DNA of 64,000 nucleotides from Vicia villosa (GCF_029867415.1 NW_026705569.1:372001-436000); one strand, 5' to 3'. Positions 44,005 through 56,861 are shown, counted from the first letter of the stretch. The notes: generated from the letters alone by a model not told the origin. A program made the numbers and translations.

Positions 44005-45192
44005 ATGGATCTCGAACAATCTGTCAAAAATCTTCAGGCTCAGAATAACCAATTCCAAAAAGTAATCTTTCACTTGGCCAAGGGGCAAGAAGAATTGAAG
44101 GCACTTCTGATCGAGAAGGAGAAGAATCAATACAAGTATCAAGGTGGTCAAGATAATCAGAGATCCAAGCCTAAGCGGTCATTTACTCCATTACATATGT
44201 CGCTGTCTCAAGCTCTGCAACAACTGCTCAATCAGAACTTGATAACTCTATTGCCTCCATATTCACTTCCTACTAATCCCGCTCCTGGGTACAAGTACCA
44301 TGCAAGATGTGCGTATCATTCAAACAGTCCTGGTCACGATACAGAGGATTGTGGACCATTGAAGCACATGATCCAAGACCTCATTGATTGCAAGATCATT
44401 GACGTCATTTCACCTGAGAAACCTCATATGGCCAGTACTGGGTACAAGCGGAAAGGTCACAATGAACCCAACCAATCTGTGGGGACAATTCTGACCTTTA
44501 CACCAGTTCCACAACAAGGACACAAGTCAGATACACCTAAGCGCCAATTCGCAAAGATCAATATGACTCTGGCCGAAGCGTTGCAACAATTGCTGAAGAA
44601 AGGGCTAATCACTTTGAAGGACCCTCCGAGGAATCCTAGTACTTCCTCTTCTCGTTATAATCCTAATGCAAGGTGTGTGTATCACTCTGATAGTCCTGGA
44701 CATGACACTAATAACTGTTGGACACTGAAGAATAAGATCCAAGACTTAATCGATGACAAAATCATTAACTGCCAGTCTCCTGAGGAACCTCACGTTGTGT
44801 ACGACCAGAAAGATCACAATGAACCCAACCAATTTGTGGGGACAATTCTGACCTCTACATTAGCTCCGCAACAAAGACGCAAGTCAGATACATCTAAACG
44901 TCAGTTTACAAAGATCAACATGTCACTGGCTCAGGCATTACAACATTTGCTGAGAGAGAACTTGATTACTCTAAGGGATCCTCCTGTAAAGCCTAACACC
45001 TCCGCCCCTAGCTACAAGCCCAGTGCGAGGTGCGCATATCACTCCAACAGCCCTGGGCATGATACGAATGATTGTTGGCCATTGAAGAACAAGATTCAAG
45101 ACATGATCGATGCTGGTGAAATTGAATTCTATCATCCCAAGACCCCTGTGGTGATCACCGCTCCTATGCCTAATCACGACAAGACTGATTGA
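44005..45192 (+). CDS. Ogre B mini-gag with three zinc-knuckle-like modules, no capsid domain
   Basis: 395 residues from ATG 44005, which follows a good 3' splice site (TTTCAG). The N-terminal coiled coil (MDLEQSVKNLQAQNNQFQKV) matches the position of gag in element A. Then come three repeats of about 120 residues. Each has S/T-L-x-x-ALQQLL (from 44197, 44563, 44920), a proline-rich linker, and a Cys-x2-His...Gly-His-x4-Cys module (CAYHSNSPGHDTEDC, CVYHSDSPGHDTNNC, CAYHSNSPGHDTNDC) followed by a K/N-I/M-Q-D-L/M-I-D helix. Element A has one such module, placed after a capsid domain that B lacks. The frame is intact. Confidence 0.85.
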   Translation: MDLEQSVKNLQAQNNQFQKVIFHLAKGQEELKALLIEKEKNQYKYQGGQDNQRSKPKRSFTPLHMSLSQALQQLLNQNLITLLPPYSLPTNPAPGYKYHARCAYHSNSPGHDTEDCGPLKHMIQDLIDCKIIDVISPEKPHMASTGYKRKGHNEPNQSVGTILTFTPVPQQGHKSDTPKRQFAKINMTLAEALQQLLKKGLITLKDPPRNPSTSSSRYNPNARCVYHSDSPGHDTNNCWTLKNKIQDLIDDKIINCQSPEEPHVVYDQKDHNEPNQFVGTILTSTLAPQQRRKSDTSKRQFTKINMSLAQALQHLLRENLITLRDPPVKPNTSAPSYKPSARCAYHSNSPGHDTNDCWPLKNKIQDMIDAGEIEFYHPKTPVVITAPMPNHDKTD

Positions 45193-45840
45193 TGTCTAGA
45201 AGGATGAACTTTTTAGATCATTAGATTTACTTTCATTTGCAATTTCTATTCTGTTTATTTAAACATTCGAATTATGATAGACATTATCTGTTTTAATAAT
45301 CATCATCAGTGCATTGCATATGTTTGTCTTGAATAAATTATTTCGCTATCACTCATTTTAAATCGCGTATTTACTTTGCATGTGTTTTATGTTTATTCAA
45401 CTCCTGCTAAACCGTAAGCCTTTTAAGGGAGGATGACGAAAATGATACCGCAACCTCATACAGTATGCTTTTGAGCGGACTATGCTGACGATGTACAGGC
45501 ATTGTTTCAATTCCTAAACAGTGGAGATATAAGGATGTTAATCCCTCGTCAACCCCTTTGAGCCTAAGAAGTAGAAGTTTCTTTCTTGTACTAATTAAAA
45601 CCTTGATCATAACCTGGGGGCAGGGTAGTTCTCAGTTAATTTGGCTAGGCATTCTGTTTTAAGAGACACCTTTCAACAAAGGTTTCAATCACAAGCGTTC
45701 ATCTACACATCAAAGAAGTATCAGAGATGTCAATCAAAAAGCCAATGATGGTTCATCAATCATTAAGCAAGGCAGTCAATATCTTTCAAAAAAAAAAAAA
45801 AAAAATAAAAAAATAAAAAAAACATATATACAAAGAAAAG
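45193..45840. other. Ogre B region where pol is missing
   Basis: No RT, RNase H, protease or integrase motif in any frame. T-rich, intron-like sequence leads to GGGGGCAGGG near 45616, which resembles a polypurine tract, then an A-rich run at about 45785-45830. Confidence 0.7.
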
Positions 45841-45844
45841 CCTG

Positions 45845-45923
45845 CTAAGTCGAAAATCAAAAGATGACTTAGGCAAAAAATCAAGGCATCCCGCTGACTG
45901 TAAACTCAAAATAGACAGTTCAG
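45845..45923 (+). ncRNA. Two hairpins equivalent to the post-pol hairpins of Ogre A
   Basis: Unit 1: CTAAGTC (45845-45851) pairs perfectly with GACTTAG (45866-45872). A GAAA bulge, ATC/GAT and an AAAA loop follow. Unit 2: CTGACTG (45894-45900) pairs with CAGTTCAG (45916-45923) with one bulged T. Both are followed by GGCAAAA, as in A. Compared with A, paired bases differ on both sides while pairing is kept (CCC/GGG becomes ATC/GAT). Confidence 0.6.
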
Positions 45924-47454
45924 GCAAAAGTTAGGGATATCAAAAAGATGAAAAAATACAAGTCAATAAATTCCTAAACAACACAATGTTGTGACTACCA
46001 AAAGGGAGAAGTGACTGTCATCTCAAAGGTTCTCTTTACTGGTGAACCATCATCATCATCAAAGGTACAAATCTAAAAGTCTCTTGGAACCTGAATGCAT
46101 AAGTTGAATTAACTGAGCTTAGGACTGAAGATCATCACGAAGAGGGGTGGGTACAATCAAATTTTGAGCCTTTATCTTTTGTTTCTTAAACCGTTAACCG
46201 AGCCACGTTACAACCCTCGAAAGTCCTAACTGAAGCATGGTTAGTTCGAAAGCATACTGTCACCAAAAGGTATCCTGACTCCTTAAGGTTTATCACAAAT
46301 GCTGAGTTGATATTTTGTTTTTACAAGCATCAGGTTTTTACAAACATCTCATTGTTACAAATACCATGTCTTTATAAATATCACGCTTTTACATCTCTTG
46401 TTTTAATGTTTTTTCAAAAACTCAAGACAAACGTATGCATTGCATCTCATGAATTCATTATTAAACATATTCTGCTACATAATTTCAAATGTTAGCAACA
46501 GGACGAACCTGCGCAGGGTACAACTAATGACTAAAAGTTATCCTGACAGACAAGATTACTCCGATAAGCAATGACTACAAGGGGCACGACACGCTTTGCC
46601 CAATCAATCTGGGGCAATCAAGTCAAGATTCTGAGAATCCCTCAAGGGTGCCAAAACAATCAGGGGCATGCATCCAAGTAGATATGAAGCTACTTCCCAA
46701 TCAACATGGGGCATTGCATTGGGCCTATGACTACTAGGGGCATGTCGCCCATAGCGCATATCTCACAAAGTCCTCGTAAGACAAATCTTTTCAAAAGTTC
46801 CTACTAACAGAGGCAAATCTATGCAAGTCCAGTTTGACATCTTGATCAATACTCAGCGGTGTGTCCTAATCAAATCCAGGAATGGTAGTTACTATAATAC
46901 TGGGGGCAATGTTCAAGGCATCCATGCCTTCCCACAGCCCCGATTTCACAAGATCATACCCCCACAGAGTAATTCTCAAGAAGATATCTTCAAACATACT
47001 CGTCCCGACAAAGACATGACTCCCCAACAGAGTTTACGTCTTCAACACTGCCGGTTCTCCAACACTTTGCTCTCCTCCAACACGATTTATCAATATCTTT
47101 ATCACCAATCAGGGAACATCAAGTCATTGATCATCTCCAAGCAGAAATCATAAATTCCCAGCTGAGCATCTTCAAGACAAGATCAGACAGTACAATTACA
47201 AGGACATAAAGATCTACTTTCTTAATCAAAGACAACATAAATCATATTCACATATCATATGTCATAAACATATTCATACACTGCATACATTACCTCATAA
47301 TGAACTCATACATAACATGCAAAAGCTCTCATTTATTTCGAGGGATTCATTACATAACCCATGCATCATGACATTGCATAAAGATTAACCTTACCTTTTT
47401 CAGAATGCAGGTACCGACAAATGAACGAAGTCTCCAACTTTCCAAGATCTAATT
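45924..47454. other. Ogre B 3' untranslated region
   Basis: Noncoding. It includes a cluster of GGGGCA motifs at about 46578-46745, several paired with nearby TGCCC/CCCAA (for example TTGCCC...GGGCAA at about 46597-46617). No protein feature was recognised. Confidence 0.55.
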
Positions 47455-48030
47455 CAGCTACTACGAATGGTACTGACACGATCAACGCTCGAAGATCTAA
47501 TTCATTTACCACGAACGGTAATGACACGATCACTTTCAAAGTCTAATTCAGCTACTACGAACGGTACTGACACGACAGAAGATCTAATTCAGATACTACG
47601 AACGGTACTGACACGATCAAATTTCAGAGGTCTAATTCTATCATCACGAACGGTGTAGACACGGTCACTGGCCTTCCCAGTCTAATTCAGTCACTACGAA
47701 CGGTGCTGACACGACAAAAGATCTAATTCGGTTACTACGAACGGTACTGACACGGTCAACTCTCAGAGATCTAATTCTATCATCACGAACGGTGTAGACA
47801 CGGTCACTGGCCTTCCCAGTCTAATTCAGTCACTACGAACGGTGCTGACACGACAAGAGAATCTAATTCTATCATCACGAACGATGAAGACACGATTATC
47901 TCCTCAGATCTAATTCTATCATCACGAACGATGAAGACACGATCATCTTTCCAAGATCTAATTCAAGTATCACGAACGATACTGACACGATCAATTCCAA
48001 AAGGATCTAATTCATCTACCACGAACGGTA
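47455..48030 (+). repeat. Tandem hairpin array with constant ACGAAC loop (Ogre B 3' UTR)
   Basis: Thirteen units about 45-60 bp apart, each TCTAATTC, a variable arm, ACGAAC (once ACGAAT), a complementary arm, then GACACG. Examples: TTACC/GGTAA (47506-47510 with 47517-47521), TCATC/GATGA (47872-47876 with 47883-47887), AGTATC/GATACT (47966-47971 with 47978-47983), CATC/GGTG, CACT/GGTG, TACT/GGTA. The loop is constant while both arms change together. It occupies the same place as the array of Ogre A. Confidence 0.85.
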
Positions 48031-48221
48031 ATGACACGGTCAACGCGCAAACAACATCTCCTCAAAATTCAACTACCAGATGGCATCCACAAGCCCATCT
48101 CCGACAAAAGTCCCTACTTCAGATAGGGCAAATTTCTTGGTATTCTTATGTTCAATCATCTTCCACCTTCAGATACCGACTGGCGCGCACACCACTCTAC
48201 ATCTTCAGGTTTAAGATAATT

Positions 48222-48234
48222 GAACAGGGGCAGC
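48222..48234 (+). other. Ogre B polypurine tract
   Basis: GAACAGGGGCAGC directly before the 3' LTR. It shares AGGGGCA with element A. Confidence 0.65.
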
Positions 48235-50953
48235 TGTCATACCCCAAAATTTGCCCATGCTATTTTTCATACACAAAACCAAATCAAAACACAAAGCTCC
48301 AAAACACAGTCTCCCACACAGAAGCTCTGAACTAGGGTTTGATTAATTCGATGGAAAATCATTGAATCAATGGCTCAAGGTGGTTCCATAGGGTCACCAA
48401 CATCCCAAAGTATCTCCATATAAAGTTTCAAGTCAAACAGAGCAAATTTAGTCCCTCAAATCCTGATTAGGTCAACAGTCGACTCTCAAGGGCAAAACAG
48501 TCATTTCAAGTCAATATACAAGATACTTGGTCAACAATATCCTCATAACCCTAAAAACATCATTTGATCAAGGATTGATCATGATGATGCAAGGAAAGAT
48601 CAGAAAAGTCAAAAGTCAAAAGTTACTATTTTGGGGCATAAACTGAAAAAAGTCAACCAAACTTTGAAAATTCACCAAATATTCATACTTCATCAGAAAA
48701 ATTCCCACCAAAGCTCATTTTGAAGGGAATTAACTCCTATATCCAATGGTCCAAGAATCAAAGCTCATAGGTCAATAATCTAAGAGATATGGCTTCATAC
48801 ATTATAGGTCCTTTGCAAAAGTCAACAAAAAGACACTTTTTTCAAAAGGATATAAAATGAGCATGGAAAAGAATTTTGATATAAGACCAAAGACATTGAT
48901 TAGAGGACTCTCTAAGGTTTCTAAAATGTCTTAGAACACCTCCATACCTCAAAAATTGAGGGAGATAGACCTTGTCAAAGTTAGGCTATTTTGGAGGGAA
49001 AAATGTGAAAGAACTTGGAGTTTTTGCAAATGGACCCAAGTTGTTTTGATTCAATCTTGATCCACAAGTTATCCAAGACCTAGAAGCCAATCCCCATGAA
49101 TTTACTTGATTTATTTAATTTATTATGATTTTATATACTTATTTATTTAATTAGTATAATGATTTTATTTTCTTCATTATATATTACATATTTACATATT
49201 TATTTAAATACTTTCAAAAGTTCATATATGCATTATTGTAATTCCAAAATTCATAAAAAAATTATTTTACACTCGATTTAATTTCCTTATTTCGATTTAA
49301 TTAATTAGGTCGCAAGACCAATAATTAATTAAATCAATTTGTCATTATAGTGAATTTGAATCCTAATTAGGGTTTGCCCTACACTAAAAAAAAAAATCTT
49401 CTTCTTCTGTGCCTTTTTCAGGGTTATATTTTCAAACGCCTTCCGACTACGCGCCTGATTCAAAAGCCAAAGTTAAGTACTCAGTTTAATTTAATTTAAA
49501 TTATATTTGATTTATATTTTAAATTAGGGTTTGTTTCGCCTTCATCCTTTCCTGCCTTGTTTCTTCAGGGTTAACCTTAAAGTCACCCTATCAACCATAT
49601 CAGATCAAATCAGAGCTAAGTACCCTCACTTTTTAACTATTATTTTTATATTTATTTATTCTTTATTTTTAGGGTTAATCCCTTTGCCCTCGAATCTGAT
49701 AATACACTCACGCCTTATTTGTTTCTTTGCTCACTCCTAATGGTCAGAATCGATGCTTCTGGCAAACCTTTGCCCTCAACCCTGTCAGGCAAATGCCAAG
49801 CTAAGTACCTTCTCCCTATTCTATTTTTAATTTATTATCCTATTTTCTTTTGTAGTTAATGAGGTTTGCCCTCGAGTTTGATAATGCACTCACTATATGT
49901 TTTCTGTCTTGTCTTTTTCCTTTCCAGGGTTTGTCGAGTGTCAAAGCTACGTCATTGGTAACCCTAAATCTTTTCTTCTTTTTATTTTTTATTATTACTT
50001 GTATCAAACCCTATTAAGGGATCCGCTGGTTACAATTCCCCTCTCCTCCGCTGGTTTCATTCTCCCCCTTCCCTTTATTGCTTTATATTATTGCGTGGTT
50101 AGTAAAATAGGGAGTGACAACCTTAAATTGACTTAGAATAATTAATTAAAAGATAAATATCTGAATTGAATCACGTGATTGATGCACACACGCACACTTT
50201 TTTGGGTAACCCTCTCTGTTGCCTTGTTGCCTGTTGCCTTGTTGCCTGTTGCCTTTGTGTTTTTGCAGAATAAGCCACGTCCCTCGAATTCGAGGATACC
50301 TCAGCCATGTTGCCTCGATAAAAAGGTCACGACCCTAAATGATGCTGCCTTCGATACACAAATGACCTCGACCCTCGGAAGTTGCCTACGGAAAAAGGCT
50401 GAGGTATCTTCCGGCTGCCTACGAAAGGGCTTATTCTGATCCTTACCTTAGACTACCTGCCCTTCTATGGCATGGGACAGTCTTATGGCAAAGGATGCTT
50501 CGATGACCCTTCAACCTCCAAACGAAAGGCTTCCTGCCCTCTTATGGCAAGGATAGACCCTTTCATTCTGAAAGGCAAAAAGAGACCTATCATCTGAGTT
50601 TAAGGTAATTGCCCCTAATTGCCTTGCAATGCTCAAACTTTCATTATATTCTTTCTCATAATTTTTCAAAAGGGCTACGCTCATTTACGAGCTAAAGTCC
50701 CTATCTCTTTCATCTACATTTTCTAAACAAACGAGCAAGCAAAGCAATTAAGAGCCCATGGAAAACCATGGATGCAAAGGGTGCCTTACACCTTCCCTTT
50801 GCATAAATTACCCCCCGAACTTAGATTTCTTTAAAAAGGTTTTTTTCTGTTTCTTTTTGCCTTTCTGATTTAGTTTGGATAAAATAAAAGTCGGTGGCGA
50901 CTCTTGCTTACCGCGACATTCCGATTAATAAAAAGTCAGTTCACCGTGTTACA
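48235..50953 (+). repeat. Ogre B 3' LTR
   Basis: 2719 bp, direct copy of 38919-41636. The offset changes by one base only, in the A-run near 49386, and then stays constant to the end. ACACT follows. Confidence 0.95.
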
Positions 50954-50958
50954 ACACT

Positions 50959-51142
50959 CAAACACTCGACTCAATTCAAGACGAGGTGAAATTGGAGATG
51001 AGTGATTATATACCTTCTCATTGCATTGGAACTATTTTTTTATATTGGTTCAAATAGAGTGGGCTTGAGACTGGTTGAGCCTTGGTCAAGTGAGCCTTTG
51101 GTCAATCGTGAACAAGCTTAAATAGTTTATTGGAACAAGATT
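50959..51142. other. Unassigned sequence right of Ogre B
   Basis: Continuation of the pre-insertion sequence at 38621-38918. No gene seen. Confidence 0.4.
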
Positions 51143-53855
51143 TGTTCAGACCCTTAAAAAGGTTTTGATGATAACAAAGTATTTATAGAACACTAGGGTT
51201 TTATTAATGGATATTCTAGTGTGCAAAATCAAAAGACATTAACCTTGATATAAATCATGATAAACACTTAGAAGAATCATCAAGAGAGATGCAAAGCTAT
51301 TATGAATCAGAAGGATCAAAACTGAGTTTCATGCTCTGGAGAAGTCAAACTTAAGTCTCTAAGATGCTGTGCTGAAGCTTATTTAAAAATCTAAAGACCA
51401 ACAATATCTAAAGACTATAGTCATTTGAAGCAAGCAGACGATGTCATAGGAAATGATTATGCAAATTTTGAAGAAGCTTCATCAACAGTTCTAAAGTCTA
51501 TGCTACAAAGGATTATTGTATATATCCAGTCAGAAATGTCAAAAGCATTCATCCAGACTAGTTCTAATCAAGACTTTGATAAAGGAAAACTTAGAACCTG
51601 TGAACTCAATACTATGTAGTTTCACTCTAACTAGGTTCTGAAGGCATACTTTAATTTTTGATCAAGCTTTAACTAATTCTATAAGAAGCCTCTAATTCAA
51701 AAAGTTAAGTATATAAGAAAACAACGACTCTACTCAAGCTTCAACAAAATTATACAAAAAGACTCCAGTCAAAATCTATCTTAAGAGGGTCTTGTGACAA
51801 TGTACAAGTGCTTTATGTCTATTCTAGAAAGTAATGTTGTCATAATCCCATCTCTGCAGTTGTTCTACTAGCTCTACTCTTCTCTTCTCAATGTCTTATG
51901 CTAGCATTACTTAGACTTCACTTTATGTATTATGGCTAAAGACCTCTAAATGCTACTTGTATTATGGCAGTATCAACCTTCAACGGTTGCCTACATTATG
52001 AGTAATTTCACCCTTCAATATCCACTTGTACTGTAAGTGGTTTCAATCTTCATTGGATCTATTTTCAAATTCTATGAACGAAAAATAAAATTGAAGATGA
52101 AGATATGATTTTGTACCCAAGAATGTGATCCAAGAACAGACCATCGGAGTTGAGAGATAAATTGTGTCAGGCGGAGAACAGAGTTTAGAGTGCCACAAAA
52201 AAGAAGAAGAAATCCAACCAGAAGGGTTATTGTGAGTTAAAATAGAAGAGCAAGACATATTCACATGTGACTATTAGAGTCAAAAGAAATAAAATGTAAA
52301 TATGATTAACATATTAACATAACAACAAGGCACGACAAATGAAGATTATCTATGCAGCTTATATCATGCTCCAAGTGTAAAACCTTTGTGAATCTTCTTA
52401 ACCAAGAAGCACATAATCAAACACAAAGGTTAACAACATATTCTCTTGAAAAGAGAATCTTTAGTCTCTAGCATTCATGCATAAGTACAAGTCTCTTTTA
52501 GTTTGATTGAGCAAGATGTCTTGAAATAAGGTTTAAGCAAGAAAGTCTCTTGTTTGAGGACTTGAGCAAGAAGTCCTGGAAAGGTAGTTTGGTCAAGGAA
52601 GTCTCGATCAAGTTGATTGAGCATAAATTCTGAACAATTTGTTTGGGGAAGGAAGTATCGACCAGGTTGGTTAAGCAGAAGTCCTGAACAGTTGATTTTG
52701 GAAAGGAGGTCTCTATCTGGTTGATTGAGCAGAAGTCTTGGACAATGTGTTTAGGCTGGAAGTCTTTTGCCTGCGTGCTTGAGCAATGAATTCTCTTTCT
52801 AGTTTGATTGAGCAAATTGTAATATGAATAATTATAGTGAAAATCTCTTGTGCTTCCAGGGGACTGGACTACCCTATGTTAGAACATGATGTTCTATCAA
52901 ACTGCATTTGGTGTAATATGTCGAACAAGATATCCTGCAATGATCATTCGACATCGTGACTGAGGGTTAAGTTGGGCTTTTGGATTATGTTTTAAGTGTT
53001 ACAAATGCATAATATTTGGACAATATTATGCAATCCAATACAACACTTAATATAAGGATAAAAGATTTTATTTGTCTTGAAGATTTTCATGGATTCTAAA
53101 TATGTAGTATATTTAGGAAAATTTGATTGAAGGTCTATTTTTATGGAGAAGAATGTGCAGATTTATAGCAGTCTCCCTACCACATTTTGAAGCCCAAATC
53201 TAGACCAAATGTGTGCTCTAAATAGAAAGCTACAAACATTTTGAAAAGCAGAACTTACGAGATTAGGTTAGAGTTTGTCCTATTATTGTGAGTCTCTCTA
53301 TTATTATGTTGATATAAGAAATTGACTGTATTATAGAGTTGTAAGTTCTGTCATGCATACATAAGTTGTTAAGTATTGAATGTATGTGTGTCACTTAGGT
53401 ATCATTGATACGATTATCTAAGTGTGTGTTGCTTGTGATTCACGCTATTATTCTTGATCAAATCTTTTAAGCAAAATCAAGTATTTGTTGATTAAGAGAG
53501 TCTTAATCATGTATTGTTTGTAATTGACAATTGTGGTCAAGGGCCGTCAATATCAGTAACTGTGTCGTTAGTGTGAGACATCACTGCGGTAATTGGAAGT
53601 AAGAGGGATTTCTCTTATCTAGGAAGTTTTTAGGTAGAAGTTGAATTGGGTAATGATTAAGTGAGAAGTTGTAAATCCGAGGTTGTTTAGCTTCAAATTG
53701 ATACTACTAATAGTGGTTTCCTTCCTGGCTTGGTATCCCCTAGATTAGGTGTTATTGTTTCAATTTTGTGTGTTCAATTATGTTCTAGCATTGTTTCAAT
53801 TCATGAATACATGTCTTTTGAATGCTGTGACGGATCAGATGTCCCAACAAATTAT
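51143..53855 (+). mobile_element. Degenerate SIRE/Maximus-like copia LTR region
   Basis: It begins TGTTCAGACCC followed by GTTTTGATGATAACAAAG, the usual start of this legume copia LTR family. Internal landmarks are ATGCATAATATTTGGACAAT near 53005 and TTCCTTCCTGGCTTGGTATC near 53720. It may end TCCCAACA near 53855. No PBS or coding region follows and no target duplication was confirmed, so it could be a solo or fragmented LTR. Degenerate repeats of about 65 bp (GATTGAGCAGAAGTCTTG-like) lie at 52500-52815. Confidence 0.5.
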
Positions 53856-54121
53856 AGGGCATCTCGAGTCTGAAGACCAGAATTTCATTCTAGATACAAA
53901 ATTTGATCTTATCCACTCAATTTTGAATCAAGCTTCGATAAAAAATAATCTTTAATATACAAACTTTAGCGACGAATACCAAAATTTTAACATTAAAAAA
54001 TTATCTTAATAGAAACAAAATAAATGAGATAAAAATCCAAAACTCACTCATTTCCAAAGACGGTTTAACTAATTCTATTTTTACATTAAAAAGGATGTTT
54101 AAGTATGTAACCTAAAAATAG

Positions 54122-54264
54122 GGATGACAAGCACACTCAAACCCGCGGGGCCTACCCGCAACTGAACTCGAGTCAACGGATGAAAATCCGAGTTGACTGA
54201 ATTTGGGTTCGGGTGCGGGTTTATGTAGTGTGAAATCCGCACCCAAAACACGAAATCACACCCG

Positions 54265-54266
<2 letters not shown>
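54122..54266. mobile_element. Fragment of a hAT-like non-autonomous element end
   Basis: It starts GGGATGACAAGCACACTCAAACCCGCGGGG and has inverted CGGGTGCGGGTTTA and CGCACCCAAAACACG segments, a GC-rich style shared with the element at 57133. The right end is replaced by the TA array. Assignment is tentative. Confidence 0.4.

Positions 54267-54340
<74 letters not shown>
54267..54340. repeat. (TA)n array, left
   Basis: About 73 bp of pure TA repeat directly before MITE 1. Confidence 0.95.
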
Positions 54341-55109
<769 letters not shown>

Positions 55110-55320
55110 ATTTTGGAATTAAGTGTCGTACGTACTTTATTCAATTTCACCAATTTTCGAAACTTGAAAGAATGCAATTTACTAGATGAGACAAACCCTC
55201 AAGCTTTTCGGATGAAATCCTTTGGTTTTTTGAGAATCTATCCAAAGGTCACAAGTTCACAACGCCACTCTACAAATACTCAAATTCTCGTCCCGAAATT
55301 CTATCTACCGAGTACTCATC

Positions 55321-55932
55321 ATGGGTTTTGTGGAGACGTTTCAGTTGAACGGAGTTCATATCGAAACAACTGTAACAAGTACGCAGCAAGATATTGACGA
55401 CATTCTATGGTCTTTCTTACGCCCCGAAAATCATAACGGATCAAAGGTTATCGGATTTGATGTCGAGCTGTCAATGTATGAAAATAAGGTATCAGAAAAT
55501 GAAACCCGTGATGGTTCGGAATGTGCAACTCTCCATCTATGTAACGGGCAATCGTGCCTTATTATTCAGCTCCCGTATTTAGATTCAATTCCCACTTCGT
55601 TGCTTAATTTTCTTCGGCTTCCAGATTTTACTTTTGTGGGTGTTGGTATCAATCATAATTTGGTTAAGCTTGAAAAGGAGTATGGAATTACATGCAGAAA
55701 TGCTGTGGAGCTTGGACCTTTGGCTGCTACTCTCATGAAAATGCCGCGGTTGAGTTTTTGTGGCGTGGATGAACTTGCTTTTGTAGTTAATGACTTTAAT
55801 CTTAGGAATTATAGGCCTTTAACAACGCTGTATAAGGATTGGGGTCAAAGTAATTTTGGGAAAAAGCTGGCTAAACTTGCTACTATTAATGTTTACTCTT
55901 ATTATATGATTGGGAACACATTGCTTGATTAG
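55321..55932 (+). CDS. WRN/RNase D-type 3'-5' exonuclease-like protein, copy 2
   Basis: 203 residues, single exon, ATG 55321. Exo I DxE is kept (GFDVEL, D47 and E49). The Exo II Asp is Asn113 ([11 protein letters not shown]) and the Exo III Asp is Asn190 ([12 protein letters not shown]). [12 protein letters not shown] and [12 protein letters not shown] match copy 1. It lacks the short C-terminal extension of copy 1. Two of the four metal ligands appear changed Asp to Asn, so catalysis is doubtful even though the frame is intact. Known members of this plant family are small nuclease-fold proteins, and function here is unknown. Confidence 0.82.
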   Translation: MGFVETFQLNGVHIETTVTSTQQDIDDILWSFLRPENHNGSKVIGFDVELSMYENKVSENETRDGSECATLHLCNGQSCLIIQLPYLDSIPTSLLNFLRLPDFTFVGVGINHNLVKLEKEYGITCRNAVELGPLAATLMKMPRLSFCGVDELAFVVNDFNLRNYRPLTTLYKDWGQSNFGKKLAKLATINVYSYYMIGNTLLD

Positions 55933-56861
55933 TACTAATAGTTAATCAAGTTTTCCCTTACCTTTGCACTGGTTTAATTTCTTTGGCTATTCAGTTTGAT
56001 TGTGGGTTGGATTCCAATAGTACTGTTTATTTTGTTTTAGTTTCAAATCAATACAAGGCTCTTGCCATATTTTAGAGTAATATCTGAAACTTGTTTGTTG
56101 TTCTATTTTAATTGATTCTTTTGTTGGTAGTAAGATATATTAATCTCAACAAATTATAAGACGAGCTATAAAAATCTGGGTTAAATTCTCTTGCATTCGA
56201 ATTTTTTTTTTTGGCTTTAGAAATTTTAGAATTTACTATCTCCTCCTTTTAGAATAATACTTCCAGAAAGTTAGTTATGATATTAAATTTTAAAAATTTG
56301 ATGTTAAAGTTTTAAAATTTGATATTAAATTTGAAAGTTTAACTTTTAATAATTGGAAGAATTAATTAATTTTAATACAAGAATAATTATTATAGATTGT
56401 AGAAAAACATTTAAATTAAAAGAGATAATTGTGACTTTTGAAAATTCAAAGGGAATCTTCTGTGTAGGAATACACCCAAATAAAATTGTGGGGGTAACGT
56501 ATAAATAATTAAATTTTATTGATACATAAGTAGAACTACTAATATACTCTTTGTACTAATAAATATTTTAAATTTGAATTTTAGTTAACTTTCAATTACT
56601 AAAATTCCGTGTATATATAATTTTGTTGAGAATAAAATATAATTTTTTTATTAAAAATTAAAGGGTCATGCTACAAGTGCTTCGGAGATACTCTTTAAGG
56701 TTTTCAAATAAAGAAAATATCGTCTAAATAAATTAATCATTTTCATTTTCAATTCATTAAATACAAATATTTCCAATAAAACATACATTTAGTTACTTAA
56801 AAGAAGTCAATTATTTCTATTTTTATTGCAATGAATACAAGTATTAATAACAAAAGTGTTT
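55933..56861. other. 3' flank of exonuclease-like copy 2
   Basis: AT-rich, no gene or repeat family recognised. Confidence 0.45.

Larger units (their letters stand above)
38919..50953 (+). mobile_element. Non-autonomous Ogre-type retrotransposon B (12.0 kb), very recent
   Basis: LTRs at 38919-41636 and 48235-50953, TG...CA ends, target duplications ACACT (38914-38918, 50954-50958), PBS 41641-41658 and a polypurine tract before the 3' LTR. The LTRs look identical except for one extra A in a homopolymer. It encodes ORF1 and a short gag-like protein, both open, but no capsid domain, protease, RT, RNase H or integrase. The 3' region holds two hairpin families, as in A. It must have been copied with proteins made by another element. 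Confidence 0.95.

Noticed and set aside
47455..48030. CRISPR-like repeat-spacer pattern
   Set aside because: Intervals between the ACGAAC units are themselves repeated, and the array lies in an Ogre 3' UTR.
52498..52815. Minus-strand 105-codon frame with repeated QDFC/SFPK blocks
   Set aside because: Translation of degenerate tandem repeats inside a copia-like LTR region, with no start context or family match.
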